Of a stretch of 64,000 nucleotides of DNA, positions 11,943 through 20,426 are shown piece by piece. Location: contig NZ_LR812090.1 in assembly GCF_903772925.1 (NCBI RefSeq), forward strand, positions 4,033,105-4,097,104, written 5' to 3'. Made by a program: the position numbers and the translations under genes. Origin of the DNA: Alteromonas macleodii. GTDB lineage: Bacteria > Pseudomonadota > Gammaproteobacteria > Enterobacterales > Alteromonadaceae. The number at the start of each line of letters is the position of its first letter. Positions within the stretch are counted from its first letter, which is position 1. A model generated the notes under the pieces. The model was not told the origin of the DNA. It saw only the letters and a program-made list of their open reading frames with translations, and did not search any database.

Positions 11943-13397
11943 CTAGTTGTCGAAGGAATGCAGCATCGCCGCTTCTTTATATAGCATAAGCTCCGATTTT
12001 AATAAGTCGACCTTGGCTTTGATCTCTTTGATCTTGGCTTTAATCTCGTTTTGCGCTCGCGCATTTAATACGAACATATCGCTATCTCCAGCATCGAATC
12101 GCGTTTTCTCTACCTTTGACAAAGTTTTTGCTAACGCAGCATTTTCGCTTTGAAGCGACACAATATCCTTTGCTTGAGCCCAGTAAACTAACGCCTGTTC
12201 AAAGCGCTGTGCGATAGCTTGTTGTGTTGAAGTGAGTTTGTGTGAAAGCTCTCTTTGCTTAGACTGCAATTGTGCACGCTCTGCTTTTGCCTTTCTGTTG
12301 CCTAGTGGATAAGAAAACGATAGGCCTACTTTGGTTTCTGTCCCTTCCAACGTTTCAGAGCCAGCACCCACATCTCTGGCGATAGAGGCTGTAAGGTCAA
12401 GCTTGGGGAGTAGCGCGTTGTCTGCTAGTGCAACTTTGTTTTCTACCACCTGCTGTTCTAACTTCATTACGTCTAATTCTGGGTGACTTCGAAGTGCATT
12501 GCGAAGCGTTACCAACTGGCTGTTGCCAATCCAAAAGGGCCAGCTTAAATCGGTAGGTGGCTGGTCACTGTTAATTGCCAACATGTCACCCGTTGGTGAG
12601 CGCCAGTAAAAAGACAGCATTTGCGCGTGCGTATCTCGCTTTTGTTTAAGTTCAGCCAAAGTTAAACGCTGTTGAAGTAAGTTGGCTTTAAATTCCGTAA
12701 GCACGATACTGGCTAAGTCGCCCTTCTCTACCCGAGTAACCAAGGCTTTTTCACGTTCAGACGCCGTATTAAGTAACTCAGTGACGGCTTGAATTTGTAA
12801 CGCACTCTCGTACCACGCAATGTACTCACTTACCCCTTTATATACAAAGTCGTTAATGAGGCTTGTAGCTAGTGCCTGCCACTGAGAGGTAGCTAGCCCC
12901 GCGTTGCGCAATTCAGTTCTGCGTTTATCTATCTCACGGTTTTGCAAAAGCGACATGGCAACACCCACACTAGCCTCGCCGGCAGAAAGCGTATCGTAAT
13001 ACCCTTCATAGCTAGGAAAGTCACCCGCTGCGATGCGATACTCACCAAATACAGACGCGTTGAAATCTTCGATTGGATTTGTGAAACGCTGAGTGAGGTT
13101 GGTCCCATCATAATAACCTGACACTCGGCTTTTGGTTTTCTGTTCAATAAAGGGGTCGAAGCTGCTCCTTGCAATTTCAAGTTCAGCGGCAGCTTGATAG
13201 TTTCCTTCGTTAATTGCCTGTACATAAGGATGATAGTTCACCATGCTATCGACTAACGCTTCGATGGTTGGCGCTTGTCTACCCTGTTGAGTTTGCACTG
13301 GACTCGTATTTTGTGTCTGCGCGAATGAAGCAGGTACACTTCCACCTATATATGTAGCTAATGCAATTGCAGTAAAAAACAATCTGCGCATTACCAT
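11943..13397 (-). CDS. TolC-family outer membrane efflux protein
   Basis: The 484-residue protein is the likely outer-membrane channel of a type I-like export system. It has a signal peptide (residues about 4-27, ending PASFAQ) and the two helical outer-membrane-efflux repeats: long amphipathic helices in the first half (KRRTELRNAGLATSQWQAL) and the second (ALLPKLDLTASIARDVG, then a long coiled region to the C terminus). The ATG overlaps the HlyD-like gene by 7 bases and has a GGAG seven bases upstream, which supports this start. It is last in the ABC-HlyD-TolC operon, so it most probably works with these two proteins rather than as the general TolC. Confidence 0.9.
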   Translation of the reverse strand: MVMRRLFFTAIALATYIGGSVPASFAQTQNTSPVQTQQGRQAPTIEALVDSMVNYHPYVQAINEGNYQAAAELEIARSSFDPFIEQKTKSRVSGYYDGTNLTQRFTNPIEDFNASVFGEYRIAAGDFPSYEGYYDTLSAGEASVGVAMSLLQNREIDKRRTELRNAGLATSQWQALATSLINDFVYKGVSEYIAWYESALQIQAVTELLNTASEREKALVTRVEKGDLASIVLTEFKANLLQQRLTLAELKQKRDTHAQMLSFYWRSPTGDMLAINSDQPPTDLSWPFWIGNSQLVTLRNALRSHPELDVMKLEQQVVENKVALADNALLPKLDLTASIARDVGAGSETLEGTETKVGLSFSYPLGNRKAKAERAQLQSKQRELSHKLTSTQQAIAQRFEQALVYWAQAKDIVSLQSENAALAKTLSKVEKTRFDAGDSDMFVLNARAQNEIKAKIKEIKAKVDLLKSELMLYKEAAMLHSFDN

Positions 13398-14443
13398 ATT
13401 GATGCTCCTGACCCTTTTGCTCCTCCTGAAGATGACTGTTGTGTAGGTAATGGCGGGAAGTTATTTAACTGCCTCCACATTTCATAACCTAATCGCACTT
13501 CTTCTAGCAGTACCCATGCTTTTACTCGGCTACCTAAACGGGCTGAACTTTCTGCTGGCCATGGAACGTCTGACTCGTCGGGTCTGATCCAAACATTAAA
13601 GTCGCCCGTGGCGTTTGCCACTGGCTCTACATATACCACTTCACCACCGAAGGTACCTATTGCACTTCCAGGCCACCCGCTAAATTGGAAAACCGGCCAA
13701 CCTTCGAATTGCAATCGCGCTTTTGCACCAGGCTTTACCAATGGTGCATCTAATCCTCTTACCGTTACACGTACACTACGCTTGGCATCGGCAGGAATAA
13801 ACTGACCTAAGATATCGCCAGATTTCACAAAAGTAGACACACCACCCGACAGCAAACGCACCACGGTACCATCTACCGGCGCAAATTTGGTTTGGGTAGA
13901 TTGACGAGAGAGCGTCATGCTTACTTCGTTTATTTCAGATACCGACGCTGCGGCTTTAGCTCTTAGTTCCTGTACTTTAATCTCAGCTTGTTCAACTTCT
14001 TTACGAGACACCAAGCCTTGTTCCTGCAGTGACTTTTGGCGCGCCAGGTTATTTTCGGCATTTCTCACCGCCGTTTCGTTAGCTTGGTTCTTCAGATTTG
14101 CTGCCGAAAGCTGCGACTGAAGCTTTTCAAGACGTTGTGCATCAATATCTATAAGCGTAACAATAGGCTCACCTGCTTTTACCTGCTGCCCTTCCCTTAC
14201 GTGCCATTGCTTTACTTGCCCATCGACAAGGGCATTAATGGGCTGGGTTCTGTCTTTAGGGTCGAGCGAGTCTACCATACCTGTACCATAGGCGGTCTGG
14301 ATCCAAGGAGTAAAGTACAGTATCAACCCGGCAGCCAGTACCAAGAAAATGATCACGCCTGTGATGACGCGGTGAAGCTTGGGCACTTTCAAAGAGGGTA
14401 ACGATGTAATGTTGTCTAAAAAGCGACGTTCTGCGTTATTCAC
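13391..14443 (-). CDS. HlyD-family membrane fusion (periplasmic adaptor) protein
   Basis: The 350-residue protein bridges an inner-membrane transporter and an outer-membrane channel. It has one N-terminal membrane anchor (about residues 26-47, VITGVIIFLVLAAGLILYF), a split lipoyl/biotinyl-like domain (INALVDGQVKQWHVREGQQV near 68-87 and its partner FAPVDGTVVRLLSGGV), a coiled-coil hairpin between these (about 105-180) and a beta-barrel domain. The start is a GTG directly after the ABC gene stop, with a strong AGGAGG eight bases upstream. Gene order and tight spacing show that it belongs to the same operon as the ABC-type and TolC-type genes. Confidence 0.92.
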   Translation of the reverse strand: MNNAERRFLDNITSLPSLKVPKLHRVITGVIIFLVLAAGLILYFTPWIQTAYGTGMVDSLDPKDRTQPINALVDGQVKQWHVREGQQVKAGEPIVTLIDIDAQRLEKLQSQLSAANLKNQANETAVRNAENNLARQKSLQEQGLVSRKEVEQAEIKVQELRAKAAASVSEINEVSMTLSRQSTQTKFAPVDGTVVRLLSGGVSTFVKSGDILGQFIPADAKRSVRVTVRGLDAPLVKPGAKARLQFEGWPVFQFSGWPGSAIGTFGGEVVYVEPVANATGDFNVWIRPDESDVPWPAESSARLGSRVKAWVLLEEVRLGYEMWRQLNNFPPLPTQQSSSGGAKGSGASIW

Positions 14444-16189
14444 TTACTCACCCTCCTTATTATTACTGCGTAAGTTATTATCTTGTTCGTTAATAACGTT
14501 AGCACTTATATGCTTCTCACTGACTGGCGTATCGCTAGCGCTATATTTGTTTAACATAGCCGTAGCATTATCATGTAGATGAAGCACACCTTCGAAGCAG
14601 TCTGTTATTGGCATATTGGTAAAGTACATCACAGTGAAATCGTACTTGCTTAAACGTCTCAGTAGCCTTGCTCGTAAATCGACCGGTATGGCATCAAAGT
14701 GCTGGTTTAATACAAGAAGTTTGGGCTTACCTATAATAGCGGCAGCCAGTTTAAGCAGTAAGAATTCTAGCGGCTGTAGAGGCGCACCTAATACCGACAC
14801 TTTAGTCTGCAGACCTTCTGGTAAGCTATCGATAACCTTCGTCATTTCAACTTCTTCAAGGGCTGCGCGAATATCGGCAATGCTCGCGTCGGGATGAGCC
14901 AGCTTCAAATATCGCTCGATAGACACTTCAATAATTAAAGAGCGATCTAAAATAGTTACCGCCTGCCTTAGCTCATGGGTGTCATAATCGTTTAGGCTAA
15001 ATTCACCTAATAATATATCGCCTGACTTCACTCGGTCGTATTGCTTTACCAGCCCTAACAGTTGCTTTTGAACCCAGCTTTTATCTGTAGTAACGAAGTA
15101 CTTAGTACCAGGCTCGAACACAACGTTTAAATGGCAGGTATCGTTGCCATGTTTAAGCTCTACATTGTTAAATACTAACTTAGACGATGCAGGAATGTGC
15201 TCTGAAGCATTTAGCTCTTCCTGGGGCATAGCTAAAGCACCACCTAATTTTTCGGCCGCACCATATAGTTCATAATAAAGCTTTAAGTACTGAGTAAAGC
15301 GGGATAAACCAAAGAATACGGCAGACATTACCAGCTCGGCCGCGACTAGCTGACCAATAGACAGTTCGCCTTGCACAACAAGAACGCCACCAATACCAAG
15401 TAGCGACGCACTTGCCACTGCGTACATTAATAAGAACATTACCACTTGTGCGAAAGTGTAATTAAAGTGGCTTTTGTGCTTTTTCACATAGTTACTAATA
15501 TAGCCTTCGGTACTGCGCCCGGCATATTCAACGTGATCCGCCGATTTGAAAAACTCGTGTGCGATGGCAATGTCGTGCAGCCACTTAGCGGAATCATACT
15601 TCGCATGAGAAAGTTCAATTGCGGTGCGCTTAGCGCCGCGGCCCCAAATTTTCCACACGGCGTACATGGTTAAGAGCAGCACTACATTAAATGCAAAAAG
15701 CGCGGGATGATAAAAAGAAACCAATGTGAAACCCACCAGCATTTGCAGTACCAGAGCAAAGCCGTCGATCATCAGCGAAGGCATGTTCTTTTGAAACGTC
15801 ATAATATCGAAGTAACGCTGCGTAATACTTACGTTCTGACGGCCTTCGAAAAAGCTGTGCGGGGCAAGAATAGTTTTAAGCCCCAAATCTGCGGTAAGAC
15901 GTGCATACACCTTACGCTCGTAAAACTCCATTACGCGCATACGAAGTGCGCTGAACACACCTGATATAAACAAGGTAAGAAACAAAATAACGGCAAGGAT
16001 AATAACCGCACGGGTTGAGCCAATATTGGCAATACTGTTTATTAACGTTTGGACCGCTATAGGTACTGCCAGTGTCATCAAACTGATTGCCACGCCATAA
16101 GCGATTGCAACCCAAAAAAAGCCAGCCTCCGGTTTCAATAACGAAAACAGTGTTTTTCGCGTTTTACGTAAGTTTATTGTTTTGGCCAT
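14444..16189 (-). CDS. ABC exporter-like membrane protein with degenerate ATPase domain
   Basis: The 581-residue protein has the layout of a half-size ABC exporter: a six-helix transmembrane domain (about residues 20-305) fused to a nucleotide-binding domain (about 335-545). The ATPase domain is recognisable in overall pattern but every catalytic motif is lost. Walker A is replaced by TTDKSWV (367-373); the Q-loop glutamine by Asp415 (TILDRSL); the LSGGQ signature by APLQP (469-473); Walker B and its glutamate read LLVLNQH (491-497) with Asn and Gln; and the H-loop histidine is Asn525. The reading frame is intact and clean. It probably cannot hydrolyse ATP. It heads a HlyD-TolC operon, so it may be a structural or non-ATP-driven transporter, or may borrow an ATPase from elsewhere. 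Confidence 0.87.
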   Translation of the reverse strand: MAKTINLRKTRKTLFSLLKPEAGFFWVAIAYGVAISLMTLAVPIAVQTLINSIANIGSTRAVIILAVILFLTLFISGVFSALRMRVMEFYERKVYARLTADLGLKTILAPHSFFEGRQNVSITQRYFDIMTFQKNMPSLMIDGFALVLQMLVGFTLVSFYHPALFAFNVVLLLTMYAVWKIWGRGAKRTAIELSHAKYDSAKWLHDIAIAHEFFKSADHVEYAGRSTEGYISNYVKKHKSHFNYTFAQVVMFLLMYAVASASLLGIGGVLVVQGELSIGQLVAAELVMSAVFFGLSRFTQYLKLYYELYGAAEKLGGALAMPQEELNASEHIPASSKLVFNNVELKHGNDTCHLNVVFEPGTKYFVTTDKSWVQKQLLGLVKQYDRVKSGDILLGEFSLNDYDTHELRQAVTILDRSLIIEVSIERYLKLAHPDASIADIRAALEEVEMTKVIDSLPEGLQTKVSVLGAPLQPLEFLLLKLAAAIIGKPKLLVLNQHFDAIPVDLRARLLRRLSKYDFTVMYFTNMPITDCFEGVLHLHDNATAMLNKYSASDTPVSEKHISANVINEQDNNLRSNNKEGE

Positions 16190-16345
16190 AGTTATGTCTT
16201 CAATATACCGCTAGCTCAGAAAAGTTAGTTATGCGTTGTTATACATAGCATATGCAACAACACTTATAGTGTATTGCAATGGTTAGTAAGAATAAATCTG
16301 TTATATTCTTAATACTTCATCGAAAATAATTGCGTTTACGATTAA

Positions 16346-16363
16346 TGGGGTCAGAGTACATTT
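16346..16363 (+). repeat. Half REP sequence between the exporter operon and its divergent regulator
   Basis: TGGGGTCAGAGTACATTT on the + strand, the same half-site as at 4149-4166. It lies 29 bases before the LysR-type gene start, in the shared regulatory region of two divergent transcription units (16190-16391), so its arrival may have altered their expression. Confidence 0.78.
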
Positions 16364-16391
16364 CTCTCCCCGTTTAACAGGCTGCTAAAGT

Positions 16392-17282
16392 ATGCATCAC
16401 CTAAACTACCATCACTTATATTATTTTTATCTGGTTGCCCGCGAAGGTAGCATTGCTAAAGCCGCTAAATTACTCCACGTTACTCCGCAAACGGTAAGCG
16501 GGCAACTCAGTACGTTTGAAAGTCAGCTTGGCTATTCACTATTCGACAGAATAAACAAACGGCTGTACCTAAACGCACGGGGTAAAGTAAGTTATCAGTA
16601 TGCCAGCGAAATATTTCACAAGGGTAACCAACTGGCTGAAATACTTAACAATAGCGATGAAGTAAATACGAAGGAATTCGTAATAGGTATTACAAATGGC
16701 ATTCCAAAAGTGCTCTTTTATGATTTTGTGCACGATATCATGCGCAAATACTCGCAAGTAAAGTACGTAGTTAAAGAAGATAGCTTTGATGGTTTACTAA
16801 AAGAGTTGGCCATTAACGCTATCGACTTTATTGTTGCCGACAGAGGCATAGCGCCCGGTACGCAAATTAGCGCTAACAGCTACTTCTTAGGGGAAAGCTC
16901 ATTAAGCTTTTTCGCTAAGTCGCCCCTTAGTGAAGGCTTACAGTTTCCTGACTGTTTAAACCAAATGCCGTTGCTGCTACAAGGTAACACGTCGGGCATA
17001 CGCCAAGCACTTACAAGCTGGCTTGAAACCGAACAGCTTTACCCCAAAATCGTGGCCGAATTCGATGATACAGCGCTGCTGAAGTTATTCGGCAGCGAAG
17101 ATTTCGGCGTATTCTGCGCACCTTCGGCCATTTCGAAACATGTAGAAGAACAATATGGCGTGCATTGTATAGGTAACGCCAATACCCTTAATGAAAGATA
17201 CTACGCCATTACCGGTAAAAGCCGTGCCGACTATACGATTAGTGAAGCGATCGTGAAATCGGCACGTGAAATTTTAGCGTAA
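16392..17282 (+). CDS. LysR-family regulator, NhaR-like
   Basis: The 296-residue protein has an N-terminal winged helix-turn-helix (residues 1-62) beginning MHHLNYHHLYYFYLVAREGS with recognition region AKLLHVTPQTVSGQL; this opening and the later EFDDTALLKLFGSEDFGVF strongly recall NhaR, the activator of the sodium/proton antiporter gene nhaA in E. coli. The rest is the usual LysR effector domain. No nhaA is next to it here. The gene is divergent from the exporter operon with 202 bases between, so that operon is its likely target, as is common for LysR-type genes. The effector could be Na+ or something else. Confidence 0.88.
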   Translation: MHHLNYHHLYYFYLVAREGSIAKAAKLLHVTPQTVSGQLSTFESQLGYSLFDRINKRLYLNARGKVSYQYASEIFHKGNQLAEILNNSDEVNTKEFVIGITNGIPKVLFYDFVHDIMRKYSQVKYVVKEDSFDGLLKELAINAIDFIVADRGIAPGTQISANSYFLGESSLSFFAKSPLSEGLQFPDCLNQMPLLLQGNTSGIRQALTSWLETEQLYPKIVAEFDDTALLKLFGSEDFGVFCAPSAISKHVEEQYGVHCIGNANTLNERYYAITGKSRADYTISEAIVKSAREILA

Positions 17283-17302
17283 AGCTCTGAGTGTAAGTTA
17301 TA

Positions 17303-17326
17303 GGGTCAGAGTCAGGACTCTGACCC
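17303..17326. repeat. Palindromic REP at the 3' end of the RAYT gene
   Basis: Arms GGGTCAGAGTC (17303-17313) and GACTCTGACCC (17316-17326) with a two-base spacer AG form an 11-bp hairpin. The stop codon of the transposase gene (TGA, 17312-17314) lies inside the repeat. It differs by a single spacer base from the copy at 18078-18101. Confidence 0.92.
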
Positions 17327-17968
17327 CAATGCTTCATATAGTCGCGTTTTAAACTGTTCTGAGCCAAGCGCCTTACCTATTTGACTGTATGTTCGAATAC
17401 GCTCTATATCTTTATTTGAAAGTTCGTCATGAAAAAGTGCGCTGTAAGACTTTTGCCGAGCTTCAGGATCTGTGCCTAATGATGTATATATTGGGTGCTC
17501 AGTGCACAATGAGGTGTGAACCCCACGTGCATTGCGATGATAGCTTGACCACTTATAGTTAGCTGGGTGTTTCGCCAGGCCAGCTCTTACTGGATTGAGC
17601 TCAATGTAGCGTGACACTGTCATTAGGTATTTCTCTGAATCCACTACACAGGAACGAAAACGCCCTTCCCATAATGTTCCGGTACGCTCATATTTTGCAT
17701 TAAATCTTCTTACATACATTCGACCGATTGACTGCATCATTGCACTTACCCCCCTATTATCTTCTTGAGGTGTGCAAAGTAAATGCACATGATTTGTCAT
17801 CAATACCCAGGCATGTATATGTATATTAAACTTTTTCGCGTAGGCATTGAGCCATTTTACGTAAGCAATAAAGTCCGTTTCACTTAGAAAGCAATTAGAA
17901 CGATTATTGCCGCGTTGAATAACATGTACAGGGAAACCAGCTGGGGAAATCCTTCTCCTTCTTGCCAT
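17312..17968 (-). CDS. REP-associated tyrosine transposase (RAYT, IS200/IS605-like Y1 family)
   Basis: RAYT proteins are single-strand DNA endonucleases thought to spread and trim REP sequences. The 218-residue protein has the family pattern: N-terminal MARRRRISPAGFPVHVIQRG, the HUH metal-binding motif NHVHLL (His60, His62), and the catalytic tyrosine in SRYIELNPVRAG (Tyr121). The body carries TGTLWEGRFRS, typical of this group. The frame is intact, so the enzyme may be active. It is flanked on both sides by near-identical hairpin REPs (17303-17326 and 18078-18101), which define an element of about 800 bases, and other REPs lie within the next kilobase. Confidence 0.93.
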   Translation of the reverse strand: MARRRRISPAGFPVHVIQRGNNRSNCFLSETDFIAYVKWLNAYAKKFNIHIHAWVLMTNHVHLLCTPQEDNRGVSAMMQSIGRMYVRRFNAKYERTGTLWEGRFRSCVVDSEKYLMTVSRYIELNPVRAGLAKHPANYKWSSYHRNARGVHTSLCTEHPIYTSLGTDPEARQKSYSALFHDELSNKDIERIRTYSQIGKALGSEQFKTRLYEALGSES

Positions 17969-18077
17969 ACTATAGCTCCGATTGGTCGTTATTACTTATC
18001 GATGATAAGTGGACTTTTGCGGAGTACAATCCTGTACCTAGAAAATCAGGTACAAAGTCCAGCAATAGAAAATTTGA

Positions 18078-18101
18078 GGGTCAGAGTCGGGACTCTGACC
18101 C
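18078..18101. repeat. Palindromic REP upstream of the RAYT gene
   Basis: Arms GGGTCAGAGTC (18078-18088) and GACTCTGACCC (18091-18101) around a GG spacer. It pairs with the REP at 17303-17326 as the right boundary of the RAYT element. It ends 16 bases before the stop codon of the YkgJ-like gene. Confidence 0.92.
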
Positions 18102-18117
18102 TATCTCTTGCTATCTA

Positions 18118-18765
18118 TTACGCTGCAACACCATCATCTATGTTTTGAGAATAGAGGCTGATTGTAAGTATTTTTCCTAACATAAAGCTAAGTGCTTCAT
18201 TTATAGGCATCAGCTTTTCGCCTAACCCATAATCCAACTGCGCAAGTTTCTGCCTACCTTCAGCAATCATTGGAGGTTTGCGGCCTGAAGTAGTTGTGGG
18301 GTCAGAGCTGTTACTCTGACCCCATGCTGGTTGTATGGCTATTAGCGCGGCTGCATATTTTTCAGGTACGGCTTGTTTAATTGGTTTGCATACCGAAAGC
18401 GTTGCTTCGCCTGACTTTGTCTTATAGCCTGCCGCACCAAACATACGGCAAATTCCCGGGCGGTATTCGTAAATTCCGCAATAACCTTCTGTACCGTCCA
18501 AACTTAAGCGTTGATATTGCTTGCATGCAAAACCGCTATAACTTTGAAGTTCATCGAATACTTGTTCGGCTTGCCCTATATCAAACAAATGCAAAGCAAA
18601 TGGCAACATTTCTAAAGGCGACACTTCAATATCGGGTTTATTGCAACATGCACCGCATTTCTCAACACAGTTTAATGACTGACTTGATTGATATGCGCTA
18701 AATTCTTGAGAAAGAGTTTGGTAAACATCCATTACTTGGCTGGAAAGCTCACGCAGCCTATTCAT
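18118..18765 (-). CDS. YkgJ-family cysteine-cluster protein carrying a REP within its reading frame
   Basis: The 215-residue protein has the cysteine pattern of the YkgJ (putative zinc/iron-chelating) family: CVEKCGACC at 33-41, then a distant FACKQY, YCGIYEYRPGICRMFG near 95-110 and SVCKP. The family is thought to bind a metal cluster; the reaction is unknown. After residue 147 the conserved domain is followed by PAWGQSNSSDPTTT, of which WGQSNSSDP is encoded by a palindromic REP (18297-18324) inserted without breaking the frame. The C-terminal 60 residues may therefore be altered from the ancestral protein. The gene stands alone, next to the RAYT element. Confidence 0.82.
   Translation of the reverse strand: MNRLRELSSQVMDVYQTLSQEFSAYQSSQSLNCVEKCGACCNKPDIEVSPLEMLPFALHLFDIGQAEQVFDELQSYSGFACKQYQRLSLDGTEGYCGIYEYRPGICRMFGAAGYKTKSGEATLSVCKPIKQAVPEKYAAALIAIQPAWGQSNSSDPTTTSGRKPPMIAEGRQKLAQLDYGLGEKLMPINEALSFMLGKILTISLYSQNIDDGVAA
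18297..18324. repeat. Palindromic REP inside the YkgJ-like coding sequence
   Basis: Arms TGGGGTCAGAG (18297-18307) and CTCTGACCCCA (18314-18324) with a six-base spacer CTGTTA. The arms are the same as in the RAYT-flanking REPs but the centre is different and longer. It is translated as part of the host gene. Confidence 0.92.
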
Positions 18766-19030
18766 AACGACTCCGCTAATAAAAGCAAACTAAAACGAAA
18801 CGAAGTTCACGCTGCTTTATCTAGTAGGTAGCATGAACTCAACACTTTGTTTACTGGTTTTAGTAACCAGTGAACAGTTAGCATTGGAGCCAGAAATATA
18901 CTCTGACCCCATAATTTAAAGCATGCTTCTTCCCCGCCGGGTGTGAGTAAGCTTGAGGCTTGATGGCAGGGGTTGAATTGGCGCGGATTTTATTTTGAAT
19001 TTTGGGTTTTGGGAAGTTTTTTTGTGAGGA
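18766..19030. other. Intergenic stretch with hairpins and no gene
   Basis: No credible gene. A hairpin ACTGGTT/AACCAGT lies at about 18853-18871 (with GTT/AAC outside it), and GTTCACGCTGC (from about 18804) can pair imperfectly with GTAGCATGAAC further on. The segment also holds the half REP at 18894-18911. Between 18912 and 19030 I see nothing identifiable. Confidence 0.6.
18894..18911 (-). repeat. Half REP sequence, opposite orientation
   Basis: On the minus strand TGGGGTCAGAGTATATTT, one base different from the half-site at 16346-16363. It faces the other copies of the cluster. Confidence 0.75.
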
Positions 19031-19063
19031 GGATTGCGAAAAGACTGATGCTTTTCGCAATCC
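19031..19063. terminator. Strong hairpin after ugd (possible terminator)
   Basis: A perfect 13-bp stem GGATTGCGAAAAG (19031-19043) with CTTTTCGCAATCC (19051-19063) and a seven-base loop, 13 bases beyond the ugd stop. No U-tract follows directly on the minus strand, so it may stabilise the mRNA end or act as an imperfect terminator of the glycan cluster. Confidence 0.55.
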
Positions 19064-19075
19064 CAATTTATTTCG

Positions 19076-20263
19076 TTAGTCTGCGTTGAATAGGTCGCGG
19101 CTGTATACTTTATCTAGTACGTCTTCGATATCGCCTGTTACACGGTTAGCGACGATAACATCAGAGATTTTCTTAAACTCTTCTAAGTCGTTTACTACTC
19201 GTGAGTTAAAGAAGTCCTCTTCTTTGAGTACTGGTTCGTAAACTACAACTTCAATACCTTTCGCTTTAATACGCTTCATGATGCCTTGAATTGCACTTGC
19301 GCGGAAGTTGTCTGAACCAGACTTCATGATAAGGCGATAAATACCTACGATTTTCGGCTGGCGGCTAACAATTGAGTCGGCAATGAAGTCTTTGCGTGTA
19401 CGATTCGCATCAACAATCGCTTGAATCATGTTATTAGGTACATCGCTGTAATTAGCTAGAAGTTGCTTAGTATCTTTAGGAAGACAGTAACCGCCATAGC
19501 CAAAGCTTGGGTTATTGTAGTGGCTGCCGATGCGAGGGTCTAAGCTTACACCTTCAATGATTTGTTTTGAGTCTAACCCATGGCTCTCAGCATAGCTGTC
19601 TAATTCATTGAAGTAAGCAACACGCATTGCCAAATAGGTATTAGCAAAAAGCTTAATGGCTTCAGCTTCAGTGCTGTCGGTAAACAACACATCAATTTCT
19701 TCTTTAATTGCACCTTGCTGAAGTAACTTCGCAAAAATTTCAGCTCGCTTAGTTCGCTCACCAACGATGATACGACTAGGATAAAGGTTGTCGTAAAGCG
19801 CTTTACCTTCACGCAAAAATTCGGGTGAAAAGATGATGTTCTCTGACCCGAAACGCTCCTTTGCATCTCGGGTGAAGCCAACAGGAACCGTAGATTTAAC
19901 AATCATTACCGCATTAGGATTAATTTCCATTACTGTTTTGATAACCGCTTCTACACTACCTGTATTAAAGTAGTTCGTTTGCGGGTCGTAATCAGTTGGT
20001 GTTGCAATAACAACATAATCAGCATCTTTATACGCTTCTTGCGCGTCCAGCGTTGCAACTAGGTTCAACTCTTTCGTTGTTAGATATTCGGCTATTTCTT
20101 TGTCTTCAATTGGAGACTTCTTATTATTAAGCATCTCGACTTTTTCTGGGACTAGGTCGACCGCTTTCACTTCATTGTGTTGTGCAAGTAGCACTGCATT
20201 TGAAAGCCCTACATAGCCTGTGCCTGCTACAGCTATTTTAAGCTTCTGCATAGTACTATCCAT
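19076..20263 (-). CDS. ugd: UDP-glucose 6-dehydrogenase
   Basis: Ugd oxidises UDP-glucose to UDP-glucuronate with two NAD+, in the cytoplasm, supplying uronic acid for polysaccharides. The 395-residue protein has the NAD-binding [13 protein letters not shown] (about 11-23), [12 protein letters not shown], the central dimer helix [15 protein letters not shown] and the catalytic cysteine in [14 protein letters not shown]. It belongs to the shorter, enterobacterial type. The start at 20263 has GGAG nearby (GGAGAGAATTTAA before the ATG), while the in-frame MQKLK has none. It is the last gene of the minus-strand glycan cluster. Confidence 0.95.
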   Translation of the reverse strand: MDSTMQKLKIAVAGTGYVGLSNAVLLAQHNEVKAVDLVPEKVEMLNNKKSPIEDKEIAEYLTTKELNLVATLDAQEAYKDADYVVIATPTDYDPQTNYFNTGSVEAVIKTVMEINPNAVMIVKSTVPVGFTRDAKERFGSENIIFSPEFLREGKALYDNLYPSRIIVGERTKRAEIFAKLLQQGAIKEEIDVLFTDSTEAEAIKLFANTYLAMRVAYFNELDSYAESHGLDSKQIIEGVSLDPRIGSHYNNPSFGYGGYCLPKDTKQLLANYSDVPNNMIQAIVDANRTRKDFIADSIVSRQPKIVGIYRLIMKSGSDNFRASAIQGIMKRIKAKGIEVVVYEPVLKEEDFFNSRVVNDLEEFKKISDVIVANRVTGDIEDVLDKVYSRDLFNAD

Positions 20264-20426
20264 TTAAATTCTCTCCAGTTTTGTACAAATAATTTACGAA
20301 AGCTTCATTACTATCATTGCATAGTAATTTTAAACAATGATGAATACTACGGCTAACTCGCCTAATTTTTTAAATAGTTTATCAAAGCTCTGTTTGATGC
20401 ACTATGCATCAATTATGCCTCATGCG

